A stretch of DNA of 64,000 nt, from NCBI GenBank assembly GCA_036399835.1, contig DASWMI010000130.1:4577-68576 (forward strand), written 5' to 3'. Of the stretch, positions 16,287 to 25,153 are shown piece by piece. The position numbers and the translations under genes were made by a program. The notes below the pieces were generated by a model. It had not been told where the DNA came from. It searched no databases and was given only the letters and a program-made list of their open reading frames with translations. How positions within the stretch are numbered: position 1 is the first letter of the stretch; each line of letters begins with the position of its first letter. The DNA comes from DASYML01 sp036399835 (GTDB lineage: Bacteria > Acidobacteriota > Blastocatellia > Pyrinomonadales > Pyrinomonadaceae).

Positions 16287-17342
16287 TCAGCTTGCCAGCA
16301 GATCGCGTTGCTGCTGTTGGAAGGCTATCCCCAGGTGCTTGTAGGCGGCGCGTGTGGCGACGCGACCGCGCGGCGTGCGGTTGAGAAAGCCTATCTGAAT
16401 CAGATAAGGCTCTATGATCTCTTCGATTGACTCGCGCTCTTCGCTGATCGAGGCCGAGATAGTCCCGACTCCTACCGGGCCGCCGTCAAACTTTTCGATA
16501 ATCACGCTCAAGAGTTTCCGGTCCACTTCGTCCAAGCCGAAGCGGTCCACTTCCATCTCATCGAGAGCGCGTCGCGCCAGCTCCTGCGTGACGCGTCCAT
16601 CCGCGAGGACCTCCGCATAATCGCGCACGCGGCGCAATAGCCGATTGGCTATACGCGGTGTGCCGCGAGCACGGCGTGAAATCTCTGTTGCGCCGCTGGC
16701 CTCAATCTCTACAGAAAGGATTTCCGCCGAGCGATGGATGATGATTTCCAGTTCCTGCTGCGAATAGAAATCAAGGTGCTGGACGATGCCGAAGCGACCA
16801 CGCAGGGGCGCTGTAATCATGCCTGCGCGCGTCGTCGCGCCGATGAGCGTGAATTTCGGCAATTCGAGTTTGATAGAGCGCGCGGCTGTGCCCTGTCCGA
16901 TCATCAGGTCGAGCTGGTAATCCTCCATCGCCGGATAGAGCACCTCTTCGATTTGCGGCTTGAGGCGATGAATCTCATCTATAAAGAGCACCTCGCCTTC
17001 CTGCAAATTCGTGAGCAGGGCCGCGAGGTCGCCGCCGCGCTCGATGGCGGGCGCGCTGACGCTCTTTAAGGGAGCTTCCATCTCGGCGGCGATGATGTTG
17101 GCGAGCGTCGTCTTGCCCAGACCCGGCGGCCCGCTGAAAAGCACGTGGTCCAGCGCCTCGCGGCGTGCGAGCGCGGCCTTGATAAAGATTTTGAGATTGC
17201 TCGTGACCTTCGTCTGCCCTATATACTCGTTCAGGCGGCGCGGTCTCAAGCTCGGCTCTGCCTGTATGTCTTCGGGCGTCGCCGTGCCCGCAACAGGGCG
17301 CGGCTCACCCGCCGGACTAATCTGTGCGCTGGACTGTGACAT
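16287..17342 (-). CDS. ruvB: Holliday junction branch migration helicase subunit RuvB
   Basis: 351 aa. AAA+ ATPase with LRPRRLNEYIGQ before the Walker A motif LFSGPPGLGKTTLANIIA near residue 80, Walker B LFIDEIHRLKPQIEE, sensor 1 TLIGATTRAGMI and the arginine-finger region PLRGRFGIVQ, ending in the winged-helix domain (GGPVGVGTISASISEERESIEE and GFLNRTPRGRVAT). RuvB drives branch migration of Holliday junctions with RuvA, which is not in the window. About 25 residues precede the conserved core, slightly longer than average. Confidence 0.97.
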   Translation of the reverse strand: MSQSSAQISPAGEPRPVAGTATPEDIQAEPSLRPRRLNEYIGQTKVTSNLKIFIKAALARREALDHVLFSGPPGLGKTTLANIIAAEMEAPLKSVSAPAIERGGDLAALLTNLQEGEVLFIDEIHRLKPQIEEVLYPAMEDYQLDLMIGQGTAARSIKLELPKFTLIGATTRAGMITAPLRGRFGIVQHLDFYSQQELEIIIHRSAEILSVEIEASGATEISRRARGTPRIANRLLRRVRDYAEVLADGRVTQELARRALDEMEVDRFGLDEVDRKLLSVIIEKFDGGPVGVGTISASISEERESIEEIIEPYLIQIGFLNRTPRGRVATRAAYKHLGIAFQQQQRDLLAS

Positions 17343-17444
17343 TGATTAAAACCCCTTCTGACGGTCTAACTCGGTTGCTCAAGACTTGAGGATTATACCG
17401 CGTTTGGGCCGCTGTTTCAAGCGTGAAACAAAGCGAAAAAGAGA

Positions 17445-17501
17445 GAACCGCCGAGAGCTGGGAGGGATTTCCTTTGCGCTCCGGGCGGTCTTTTTTGTGC
17501 T
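17445..17501 (-). terminator. Probable terminator after atpC
   Basis: On the minus strand, gaccgccc (about 17483-17490) pairs with ggcggttc (about 17445-17452) around a GC-rich internal segment, followed by ctctctttttcg. It lies downstream of atpC and upstream of ruvB, separating the two transcription units. Confidence 0.6.
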
Positions 17502-17532
17502 TCGGCGTTTGAGGTTTTTAAGGTCCGTGCAA

Positions 17533-17949
17533 TCAGCGTTGAATCAGGCCGGAGGCCAGTTGGAGGCGTGTCACGGAGCGTTCGAGCTTGGCGCGTGCGA
17601 CCTCGAAATCTTCCTCCGTGCCGGTGAAGGCGCTGAGGGTCTTTTCGGCACGCTCGCGCGCGATGCGTGCACGCGCGGCGTCAATCTCTTCGGGCCATTC
17701 GGCAATCTCGGCGAGGACCGAAACCTTATCCTGATTGACCTCGACGAACCCTCCGGAGACATGCATACGCCGTGTCGTGCCGTTTTGCGTGTAAGAGAGT
17801 ATGCCTGTCTGGAGTTGAGAGATGAGCGGCGTGTGGCCGGGCAGGATACCCATCTCTCCATTCAAGCCAGGGACGTACACTTCGTCCACGCTCTCCGAAA
17901 AGACTCGGCGCTCTGGCGTCACTACCTCAAGTTGTAACTGTTCAGCCAT
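17533..17949 (-). CDS. atpC: F1F0 ATP synthase subunit epsilon
   Basis: 138 aa. The N-terminal beta-sandwich carries LQLEVVTPERRVFSESVDEVYVPGLNGEMGILPGHTPLI, and the C-terminal helical hairpin starts near residue 88 (AEIAEWPEEIDAARARIARERAE), the regulatory part that can inhibit rotation. It is the central-stalk subunit linking gamma to the c-ring. It starts 10 bases after the atpD stop codon, so the two are surely co-transcribed. Downstream is a terminator, so the operon ends here. Confidence 0.95.
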   Translation of the reverse strand: MAEQLQLEVVTPERRVFSESVDEVYVPGLNGEMGILPGHTPLISQLQTGILSYTQNGTTRRMHVSGGFVEVNQDKVSVLAEIAEWPEEIDAARARIARERAEKTLSAFTGTEEDFEVARAKLERSVTRLQLASGLIQR

Positions 17950-17959
17950 GATTCAAATC

Positions 17960-19492
17960 TTACGCTGCTGCGGCTATGGTCTGCGCTCTTTCCCTGGCTT
18001 CTTCGATGGTGCCGACCATGTAGAAAGCCTGTTCGGGCAGATCGTCGTGCTTGCCGTCAACGATCTCGCGGAAGCCTTTAATCGTCTCTTCGAGCTTGAC
18101 GTATTTGCCTTTGAGACCCGTGAACTGTTCGGCCACGAAGAAGGGTTGAGAGAAGAAGCGTTGAACTTTGCGCGCACGCGCGACGATCTGCTTGTCTTCG
18201 TCCGACAGCTCGTCCAGGCCCAGAATAGCGATGATGTCTTGCAGGTCTTTATAACGCTGTAGGATGCGTTTGACATCCTGCGCCGTGTTGTAATGGTCTG
18301 CGCCTAGAATGCGCGGGTCCAGAATGCGCGAAGAGGAAGTGAGCGGGTCCACAGCCGGATAGATGCCAAGCTCTACAATCTGGCGCGAGAGGGCCGTCAC
18401 CGCGTCCAGGTGCGCGAAGGTCGTCGCCGGAGCGGGGTCCGTGTAATCGTCCGCCGGAACATAAACGGCCTGAATCGAAGTGATCGAGCCGGTCTTGGTC
18501 GAAGTGATGCGCTCCTGCATCTCGCCCATCTCGGTCGCCAGGTTCGGCTGGTAGCCGACCGCCGAAGGCATCCGGCCCAGCAGAGCCGAGACTTCAGAGC
18601 CTGCCTGCGTAAAGCGAAAGATGTTGTCCACGAAGAGGAGCACGTCTAGACCCTGGTCGCGGAAGTGTTCGGCGACCGTGAGGCCGGAGAGAGCCACGCG
18701 CAGACGCGCGCCCGGAGGCTCTGTCATCTGCCCGTAGACGAGCGCCACCTTCGATTCCCTGATGGCCTTCATATCCACCTTGGTCATATCGAACGTGCCC
18801 GTCTCTTCCAGGTTGTCGTAGAAGCTCTTGCCAAAGTTGATAACCTTCGACTCGACCATCTCGCGCAGCAGGTCGTTGCCTTCGCGCGTCCGCTCGCCCA
18901 CCCCTGCGAAGACCGAAAAGCCCGCGCGCGCCTTGGCGATGTTGTTAATCAGCTCCATGACGATGACCGTCTTGCCGACGCCTGCGCCGCCGAAGAGACC
19001 GATCTTGCCGCCGCGCAGGAAGGGCTGAATCAGGTCAATGACCTTGATGCCGGTCTCGAACATCTGCAATTCGGTTGACTGTTCGTCGAAGTCCGGCGCA
19101 TGACGATGAATCGGAGAACGCTTCTCGGCATTGACCGGACCAAGATTGTCCACAGGCTCGCCGACGACGTTGAGCACGCGGCCCAGCGTGGCCTCGCCGA
19201 CGGGAACGCTGATTGGACCACCCGTGTCAATCGCCATCATCCCGCGCACCATGCCGTCCGTCGGCTGCATAGAGACCGTGCGCACGCGGCCCTCGCCCAG
19301 ATGCTGCTGGACTTCGCAGATGACATCAATCTGGGTCGGCACGTCGAAGCCTTCGGAGACGATGCGCAGCGCCTGGTAAATCGGAGGGAGATGCCCCGTT
19401 TCAAATTCTACGTCCACGACTGGACCAATAATCTGCACGACGCGGCCCAGCTCGTGACCGTCGCCACCCACATTTCCATTAGGCGTAACCAT
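17960..19492 (-). CDS. atpD: F1F0 ATP synthase subunit beta
   Basis: 510 aa. Catalytic beta subunit, with GKIGLFGGAGVGKTVIVMELI as Walker A, ALVYGQMTEPPGARLRV, LLFVDNIFRFTQAGSEVSALLGRMPSAVGYQPNLATEMG with the DELSDEDKQIV C-terminal segment: all landmarks of AtpD. Common lengths are about 470-480 aa. The extra residues lie in an N-terminal glycine-rich extension (VTPNGNVGGDGHELG) and within the body. Genes for gamma, alpha and delta are not upstream: the next gene is an unrelated small protein gene 123 bases away. The atpDC pair is thus separated from the rest of the operon. Confidence 0.97.
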   Translation of the reverse strand: MVTPNGNVGGDGHELGRVVQIIGPVVDVEFETGHLPPIYQALRIVSEGFDVPTQIDVICEVQQHLGEGRVRTVSMQPTDGMVRGMMAIDTGGPISVPVGEATLGRVLNVVGEPVDNLGPVNAEKRSPIHRHAPDFDEQSTELQMFETGIKVIDLIQPFLRGGKIGLFGGAGVGKTVIVMELINNIAKARAGFSVFAGVGERTREGNDLLREMVESKVINFGKSFYDNLEETGTFDMTKVDMKAIRESKVALVYGQMTEPPGARLRVALSGLTVAEHFRDQGLDVLLFVDNIFRFTQAGSEVSALLGRMPSAVGYQPNLATEMGEMQERITSTKTGSITSIQAVYVPADDYTDPAPATTFAHLDAVTALSRQIVELGIYPAVDPLTSSSRILDPRILGADHYNTAQDVKRILQRYKDLQDIIAILGLDELSDEDKQIVARARKVQRFFSQPFFVAEQFTGLKGKYVKLEETIKGFREIVDGKHDDLPEQAFYMVGTIEEARERAQTIAAAA

Positions 19493-19615
19493 ACTTATTT
19501 GATAACTCCTCTGAGATAGCCTCTACAGGCGAAAAAATTGGCAGGTTTTAGAGCCACACAAGATAACATATCGCTTATCTCTATTCAAAGCGCGCTTATC
19601 GCCCAGGGCATCCAG

Positions 19616-19918
19616 CTATACGCTCTCGCCGCCCTGTTCCTCCGGGCTGGCAATCAGCTTGCGGACTCTCTCTTTCTCAATCGTGGCCCACTCTACTTGT
19701 CTTTCGGCATATTCCTTCAAATCGTGATGACCGCCTTCCGCCGAATCAACCTCCGCCTCAAGCATGTAGGGCTTTTCGCTCCAGTAGGCGATAAACGTAT
19801 CGAGCGCCGAGATAGCCTTCCGGCCCAGCTCAATAGGGTCTGAGCCGGGCCTTTCCCTGGCATCATCGAACTCTTGCAGGCTGCTTTGAGCTTTCAGTTG
19901 TAGCTCGTCATCCGTCAT
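19616..19918 (-). CDS. Hypothetical protein, 100 aa
   Basis: Acidic, mostly helical protein (MTDDELQLKAQSSLQEFDDARE ... WATIEKERVRKLIAS), with no signal peptide, membrane helix or recognised motif. The start is certain: AGGAGG lies seven bases before the ATG at 19918, and the frame ends in a Glu/Gly-rich tail. It lies between the S46 peptidase gene and atpD, all on the minus strand, without overlap. No function is proposed. Confidence 0.7.
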   Translation of the reverse strand: MTDDELQLKAQSSLQEFDDARERPGSDPIELGRKAISALDTFIAYWSEKPYMLEAEVDSAEGGHHDLKEYAERQVEWATIEKERVRKLIASPEEQGGESV

Positions 19919-19947
19919 CGCTGCCTCCTTAAAAACCGGAAACGGTT

Positions 19948-22047
19948 TTATCTTCCAGCGGCTGTCAATTCCCTGACGATCTCCTCTGCGCCGTAAACAC
20001 TGCGCAGGGCTTCGAGCATCCCGCGCGAATCAACGCCGATGTTGCGCTTTTGCGTCTCGTCGTAAATAAAGTTGCCGACGAGGCCGTGTATGTTTCTGTC
20101 GAAATTCAACCCGACGAGTTCTGCGCGGCGGTTGATGATAGGAGAGCCGCTATTGCCGCCGATGGTGTCGGCTGTGGTCACAAAGTCGAAGGGCGTGCGC
20201 AGGTTGATGGCAGACCTTTTACTGGTCCAGCGTTCGGGCAGATTGTAGGGAGACTTGTGATTGTGCTCGGCTGCGCGCTGGAAGAGTCCAGCGAAGTTGG
20301 TAAAGGGCGAGATCGGTTTGCCGTTCTCCTCGTAACCTTTGACGACGCCGTAAGAGAGGCGCAGGGTGAAGGTCGCGTCCGGGTAGAGCTTTGTGCCTTC
20401 GAGGTCGAAGAGCGCGCGCGCAATCTTCGCGTAACTGGCTCGCTCTATACCGGACACTTCATCCTCATAACGCTTGCGCACGGCCCTCGCTTCAGGGTCA
20501 ATCGAGCGGGCCAGCGCGATCATCGGGTCATCGGACTGCTCTATCATCGTTTGCCCGCCGGCGGCGAGCTGTTTGCGAAATTCGACAGTCTTCAATTTCG
20601 TTCCGTCAATCAATTCGGCGGCGCGCGCTTCCGGCGTTTTGCCATTGAGCACGCGGCGCACGAGCGGGTGGTCCGCGCCCATCTCTTCGCGCATAAAGGC
20701 GAGCGAGTCTGCGAGCTTGAGTTTCTCGAACTCGTCATAAATCGGGGCGGGCGAAAAAAGGTCCAGTTCGAGAGAGGCGCGGCGGGCATCTGTAAATTCC
20801 GGCAGCCGCTCAGGGTTAGGTTTGCCGCCCTCTATGCCGAGCCGGACCAGCGTGCGCGCCAGACTAAAGAGCCTTGAGTTAAAGCCCCATCCCGAATCAA
20901 GAAATCTACGCTCACGCTCATAGCTCTTTAACCCCTGGTAGGCTCTGGCGATGTTTTCCCAGGCATCGCCGTAGGCCCGCTGCTTCTTCGGGTCGGCTGC
21001 GACCGACGAGCGCAGAGACTCCTCCGTCTTCGCCTTGCGCGCCATAATCGCCCTGTTTTGCAGCCCCGCAGACTGGCCGCGATAATTCTTCAGGCTATTC
21101 TCGATGCTGACCAGTTCCGTGCGGGCGAGCCGCGACTGTTCTTCTCCGAGCGCGGAGTAACGCTGAAGAAGCGCACGCCTGCGCTCAAGATTTTTAATCA
21201 GGAGCGGAAGGCCGGTCTCGCGCAGGAAGTCCAGATGAGCGCCCGTGTTGAGCCGCTGCGTTGTGCCTGGATTGCCGGAGACGAAGACCAGCTCGCCAGC
21301 TTTTGGTCCAGCCGTGGACCACTTGAAATAGTCGCTGACCCGCAAGGGTTGGTCGTTCTCGTAGACGCGGAAGAGGGCCATGTCCAGGCAGTAGCGCGGG
21401 AAGTTAAAGTTGTCTGGGTCGCCGCCAAAGGCCGCGATCTCTTCTTCGGGCGCGAAGACTATGCGGACATCCGTGAATCTCTTATAGCGATAAAGATTGT
21501 ACTGCCCGCCCTGGTAGAGCGTGACGACATCGGATCGCAGCCCCGTTGCCTTCTTCGATTCATCTTCGATGGCGCTGATGGCTTTGCGGCGAGCCTCGTT
21601 GGCTTGCCCGGCTGGCATGGCGTCCGTCACGGCAGCATTCACGCGCGCCGTCACGTCCTCTATGCTGATGAGCTGGTTCAGCTCCAGGTCCGGCGCTTTC
21701 AACTCTTCAGCGCGCGTGCGCGCGAGGAATCCCTGCTTGATAAAGTCTCTCTCCGGCGTGCTCAATTTCGAGAGCGTGTCGGCGGCGATGTGATGGTTGG
21801 TCAGGACCAGCCCGTCGGGTGAGACGAAAGAGCCAGAGCCTCCGTTGTTGAAGCGGACGGAAGCCAGTTGCACTTTCTTGAGCCAGGCGTCAGTAATCTC
21901 AAAGCCGTAGCGCCGCTTAATCTCTGCCCGCGGCACATTGTTAAAGGGCCACATCCCTTCGTCTGCGCGCGCCTTAGTGTTGAGCAGGGTCGAAAGGGTC
22001 AGGAGCGCGACGAGAAAGCTAGTCAGCAGTTGTTTGAATTTCATCAT
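19948..22047 (-). CDS. S46 family dipeptidyl-peptidase (DPP7/DPP11 type)
   Basis: 699 aa with an N-terminal signal peptide (MMKFKQLLTSFLVALLTLS, cleaved near KARA). The mature start DEGMWPFNNVP is the S46 hallmark. The catalytic His lies in LTNHHIAADTL near residue 85 and the Ser in TIGGNSGSPI near 633. Eighteen residues after that Ser is Arg (GLNFDRN), which in Porphyromonas DPP11 is Arg673 and selects Asp/Glu at P1, whereas DPP7 has Gly. It should therefore release acidic dipeptides from peptide N-termini in the periplasm. The ATG at 22047 is chosen because it begins the signal peptide and is preceded by GGGGAAGAG; a longer frame to 22116 overlaps the next gene. Confidence 0.93.
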   Translation of the reverse strand: MMKFKQLLTSFLVALLTLSTLLNTKARADEGMWPFNNVPRAEIKRRYGFEITDAWLKKVQLASVRFNNGGSGSFVSPDGLVLTNHHIAADTLSKLSTPERDFIKQGFLARTRAEELKAPDLELNQLISIEDVTARVNAAVTDAMPAGQANEARRKAISAIEDESKKATGLRSDVVTLYQGGQYNLYRYKRFTDVRIVFAPEEEIAAFGGDPDNFNFPRYCLDMALFRVYENDQPLRVSDYFKWSTAGPKAGELVFVSGNPGTTQRLNTGAHLDFLRETGLPLLIKNLERRRALLQRYSALGEEQSRLARTELVSIENSLKNYRGQSAGLQNRAIMARKAKTEESLRSSVAADPKKQRAYGDAWENIARAYQGLKSYERERRFLDSGWGFNSRLFSLARTLVRLGIEGGKPNPERLPEFTDARRASLELDLFSPAPIYDEFEKLKLADSLAFMREEMGADHPLVRRVLNGKTPEARAAELIDGTKLKTVEFRKQLAAGGQTMIEQSDDPMIALARSIDPEARAVRKRYEDEVSGIERASYAKIARALFDLEGTKLYPDATFTLRLSYGVVKGYEENGKPISPFTNFAGLFQRAAEHNHKSPYNLPERWTSKRSAINLRTPFDFVTTADTIGGNSGSPIINRRAELVGLNFDRNIHGLVGNFIYDETQKRNIGVDSRGMLEALRSVYGAEEIVRELTAAGR

Positions 22048-22078
22048 CTCTTCCCCAAGTCTCTTTAAACGGTTGGTC

Positions 22079-22372
22079 CTATTCATCCTCGCCCGGACGA
22101 AATTCGCCGTCGTCAATACGAATCTTCATGCTACGCAGAGTGTGCAGGTCTTCGTCGGTCAATTCCAGCACGGCTGCCGCGTCCATGGCTTCCGCGTCAA
22201 CCTGCTCAAGCGCGCGCAGGCCGATTTCCAGCCGCAGCGTCAGCTCCATCTCGTAGCCAGCCTCGCGCAGACGCTCTATGGCCGCGGCCACCTGCGACGA
22301 ATCTTCAACCGCAGAGTTAATCGCAGAGCCTAGCTCCTGTACGATCTCCTTGGTTTTATCGTTAAGCTCCAA
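22079..22372 (-). CDS. Hypothetical protein with acidic C-terminus, probable TTG start
   Basis: 97 aa from TTG at 22372, which follows GAAGAGGA by 13 bases; the frame is open to 22483 but the extra part (RGLIDLRRPSRLASIAQHSS) looks non-coding. The body is helical and acidic: NDKTKEIVQELGSAINSAVEDSSQVAAAIERLREAGYEMELTLRLEI, ending EFRPGEDE. No motif is recognised. It is followed by the S46 peptidase gene 31 bases on. Start assignment is uncertain. Confidence 0.55.
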   Translation of the reverse strand: MELNDKTKEIVQELGSAINSAVEDSSQVAAAIERLREAGYEMELTLRLEIGLRALEQVDAEAMDAAAVLELTDEDLHTLRSMKIRIDDGEFRPGEDE

Positions 22373-22525
22373 CTGAATTATGTAATCCTCTTCGATTTCG
22401 GCGGCACAAGATGAATGCTGTGCGATTGATGCTAAGCGAGACGGACGCCGCAGGTCAATCAAGCCGCGAAGAAGAGCGGGCAATGATAATTTCTGAAGTG
22501 TGCGCGGCTTGAATCTGTGGACCAG

Positions 22526-23767
22526 TTACGGAGCGCTCGCAGCCGTCCTGGGCTTATTGTTCGAGGGCTTTTCCGTGCGCAGAAAGTCTATGCCGGCGGC
22601 CTCCGAGGCGACATCAACGGTGGCGACCGTTTTCAATGCCGTGAGGTCTATGATTTCAACCGTGCCCGGCTCTGAGCCTATGCCCTCGACGGAGATGAAG
22701 GCGTAGCGATTGTCGGGCGAGACGACCGCGCCGTGCAGCACCTTGCGTTTAGTCTTGAGGCGGGCCAGCTCCTTGCCCGTCTTTAAATCGAAGATGGAGA
22801 CCGATTGGTCGCGCTTATTCGTGGCGATGAGCCGTTCGTCTCCGGTGAGCGCGAGGTTGTAAACGCCCGCGCCCGCAGCGATGCGCCGTTTGAGCTTCCA
22901 GGCCGCCGTATCAATTTCGACAATCTCGCTGGACTTATTGCACGCGACATAAACGGACGAGCCGTCCTGCGAGGGCTGCGCCCAGGTCGGAGAGCATGAG
23001 ATGTCACCTGCCTTCGGCATCTCCATCCCGTGCCCGCCCGCGTCGTGCTTCTGCGCCGGACCACCCATCTGCATACCGGCCATCTGCCCCGCAACTTTCG
23101 GCGCGCCCGGGAGTCCGGCTTCCGCTCCTTTGGTCAGGATAAAATGGCGCGAGGCTTTGAGGGTGCGCGTGTCAATCTCGACGAGCATATCGTCCATCAT
23201 GCAGGCGGAATAATGCTTTGTGCCCTGCGGGTTGAGACGCGAGCCATGAGGCATCGTGCAGGTCTGTATGCGCGCAATCTCGGCCATTGGTCCAGTCGCC
23301 ACGACCGAGACGGAAGAGGGAATCATATCGCCGTGCAGGTTGAAGTTGACGACATAGATAAACTGGCCGTCGGGCGAGACATCCATCGTCGCGGGAAAGA
23401 GTCCGAGCGGGACGCGACCGATGACCGCATCATCCGCCGCCCTGTATTTCCAGACAGAGCCGTTGGGCCTGCCGTGCGCCAGCGAGACATAATAAAACTG
23501 CTTATCGGGCGAGATGGCTATGCCGTGCGGGCCGTCCAAATCCGTAGGCATGCTGCCCGTCTCAAAGTCGTGGTCCACACGCGCGCCAGCCGGACCAAAA
23601 CGCACGAGCGCGATTCTGTCAGCCGATTCCGAAAGGACGTAGACCAGATAATCATCTGCGGGCGGACGCTGCGCCAGCGCCTGCGAAGAGAAGGCCGCGC
23701 AGCAGAAGATGAAGAGCAGGCTGGCTCTCGTGAAACGGCTGGCTCTGTCTTGCGTTAAGGCTCGCAT
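22526..23767 (-). CDS. Secreted YncE-like beta-propeller protein
   Basis: 413 aa with a signal peptide (RFTRASLLFIFCCAAFSSQALA). The mature part is a string of YVTN-type propeller blades: YVLSESADRIALV, HGIAISPDKQFYYVSLAHGRPNGSV, MDVSPDGQFIYVVNFNLHGD, SQDGSSVYVACNKSSEIVEID, LTGDERLIATNKRDQSVSIFDLKTGKELA. A Met/His/Gly-rich insertion (MAGMQMGGPAQKHDAGGHGMEMPK) resembles copper-binding stretches. Start ATG at 23767, four bases after the previous stop codon. Proteins of this type bind ligands or act as structural periplasmic proteins; the metal-binding insertion is suggestive only. Confidence 0.85.
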   Translation of the reverse strand: MRALTQDRASRFTRASLLFIFCCAAFSSQALAQRPPADDYLVYVLSESADRIALVRFGPAGARVDHDFETGSMPTDLDGPHGIAISPDKQFYYVSLAHGRPNGSVWKYRAADDAVIGRVPLGLFPATMDVSPDGQFIYVVNFNLHGDMIPSSVSVVATGPMAEIARIQTCTMPHGSRLNPQGTKHYSACMMDDMLVEIDTRTLKASRHFILTKGAEAGLPGAPKVAGQMAGMQMGGPAQKHDAGGHGMEMPKAGDISCSPTWAQPSQDGSSVYVACNKSSEIVEIDTAAWKLKRRIAAGAGVYNLALTGDERLIATNKRDQSVSIFDLKTGKELARLKTKRKVLHGAVVSPDNRYAFISVEGIGSEPGTVEIIDLTALKTVATVDVASEAAGIDFLRTEKPSNNKPRTAASAP

Positions 23768-23771
23768 CAAC

Positions 23772-24857
23772 TCAAGGTTTCTCCGGTGGTAGGTCCGTCT
23801 CGTCAACATCTTCTATGATTTTTACTTCAGCGCCAAACTTCTGGTAGTTGCGAAAGCGTATCTCGTTGCGATCCTGAATGGGCCGCCCCTGCTGTATGTA
23901 GCTCATCCTGACTTCCGCGAGCGACGGCAGAAGATACTGGCGCTCGTTAATCGTCACCCAATCATAATCAATCGAAACGCTCGCCGCAGTGATGGGAAAG
24001 CCGGGCGCAGGCTCAGGCACATACTCGAAGCGCAAGACCCTGTAATTCTCCCGGTCAATCCAGACTCTTCCATGATAGGCGGCGATGGTTCGCTGCTCGC
24101 CGCTCTTTAAGCGGAGCTGTGAATTCTCTTTCCTGACTTGAAACTCGTAGACGAGAGCGCGTCGCCCGCGCAGCAAATCCGTGTCCGTCAATTTGAAGAC
24201 GGTCTGCGTCTGGTCCGCGAAGAGTTCGGAGAGGATGGAAACGTATTCGCCTGCGGAAGTCGAGCCGCCGACCACATCCGTATAGTTCTGGCCTTCATGC
24301 ACGTCCTTGCTCGGCGGGAGACCGTTGACGGCAATCAGCCTGTATTGCTCGCCCATGCTGGCACGGTAGCTCACCGCGAGCGTCAGGCGGTCAGCAGGAA
24401 TCCAGTTGTTCGTCTGGCCGAGAGCATAGGAACGGGTAATCTGTTGTTTGACGATGAAATCCGGCATGGCTGCGGCGGCGGCGAGCGTGGCTGTTTTGGA
24501 CCTCAAGAGTAGCTCGCGCCATTCCGTTTCGGCGGGGAGCGCGGAAGCCTTCGGGTTGAGCCTGCGCCGCTCTGCCTCTTCGAGCGTGCGGCGAAGCAGA
24601 GGGTCATTGCCGCTCTTACTGGCGACCACCCCGCGCATCCCATCCGTCAAAGCGAAGCCAATCCCGCGCCTGCGTATCTGCTCGACCACTTCATCGCGCT
24701 TCTCGGGATTTTTCGGCAACTGGTAAACGAGCCGGACCAGTTCCTGGCTGCTGAGCGGAGCTTCGTTGGTTTGCGCGCGGACGGGAATAAAAGAGAGGGG
24801 TAAGAGCGCGACGAGCGCGAAAAGGATGAGCCTGGGTCTCTGTAAATTTCGGGGCAT
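23772..24857 (-). CDS. Secreted protein of unknown function
   Basis: 361 aa from the ATG at 24857, with a signal peptide (RPRLILFALVALLPLSFIPVRAQ). The mature protein opens with a helical segment (LSSQELVRLVYQLPKNPEKRDEVVEQIRRRGIGFALTDG) and continues with a long beta-rich region containing HGRVWIDRENYRVLRFEYVPEPA and LPSLAEVRMSYIQ, which recalls the LolA-like curved sheet found in outer-membrane sorting proteins. No catalytic motif is seen. Its stop codon lies four bases before the start of the propeller gene, so the two are probably translated from one transcript. Confidence 0.7.
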   Translation of the reverse strand: MPRNLQRPRLILFALVALLPLSFIPVRAQTNEAPLSSQELVRLVYQLPKNPEKRDEVVEQIRRRGIGFALTDGMRGVVASKSGNDPLLRRTLEEAERRRLNPKASALPAETEWRELLLRSKTATLAAAAAMPDFIVKQQITRSYALGQTNNWIPADRLTLAVSYRASMGEQYRLIAVNGLPPSKDVHEGQNYTDVVGGSTSAGEYVSILSELFADQTQTVFKLTDTDLLRGRRALVYEFQVRKENSQLRLKSGEQRTIAAYHGRVWIDRENYRVLRFEYVPEPAPGFPITAASVSIDYDWVTINERQYLLPSLAEVRMSYIQQGRPIQDRNEIRFRNYQKFGAEVKIIEDVDETDLPPEKP

Positions 24858-25005
24858 CGGATAATTCACTTTCAATAACTAAAAGGCTGACCTGAAAAAG
24901 CTGGATGCGACCCCGCGCGGCGTAGGTTGTCCGGCTTTTCTGAAACTACAGGTTAACGGAAAAGAGGGAAAGTCGAAAGCCTCGGTAAATAGCGGCGCAA
25001 AATCA

Positions 25006-25133
25006 GCCACAGAGACACGGAGACACAGAGAAGATAAATTAGAGAGCAGATAAAAGAGGCTGTAAGAAGAGTCTTTAACACCTCTTTCCTTCTTATCCTC
25101 TGTCCCTCTCTGTGTCTCTGTGCCTGCGGTGGC
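25006..25133. repeat. Inverted repeat of 'cacagagacac' words
   Basis: Left arm 25006-25037 (gccacagagacacggagacac, then agagaagataa) and right arm 25092-25133 (ttatcctctgtccctctctgt and onward to ggtggc) are approximate complements enclosing a 55-base loop. It fills the gap between the unknown secreted protein gene and the M20 gene, and ends 20 bases before the M20 stop codon. Arms of this wording are dispersed repeats in other soil bacteria. Confidence 0.65.
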
Positions 25134-25153
25134 TTCTTCCGGGTTTGAAATGC

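Noticed and set aside
20050..20877. A 275-residue plus-strand frame opposite the S46 peptidase
   Set aside because: Shadow of the peptidase gene with no ribosome-binding site or recognisable motif.
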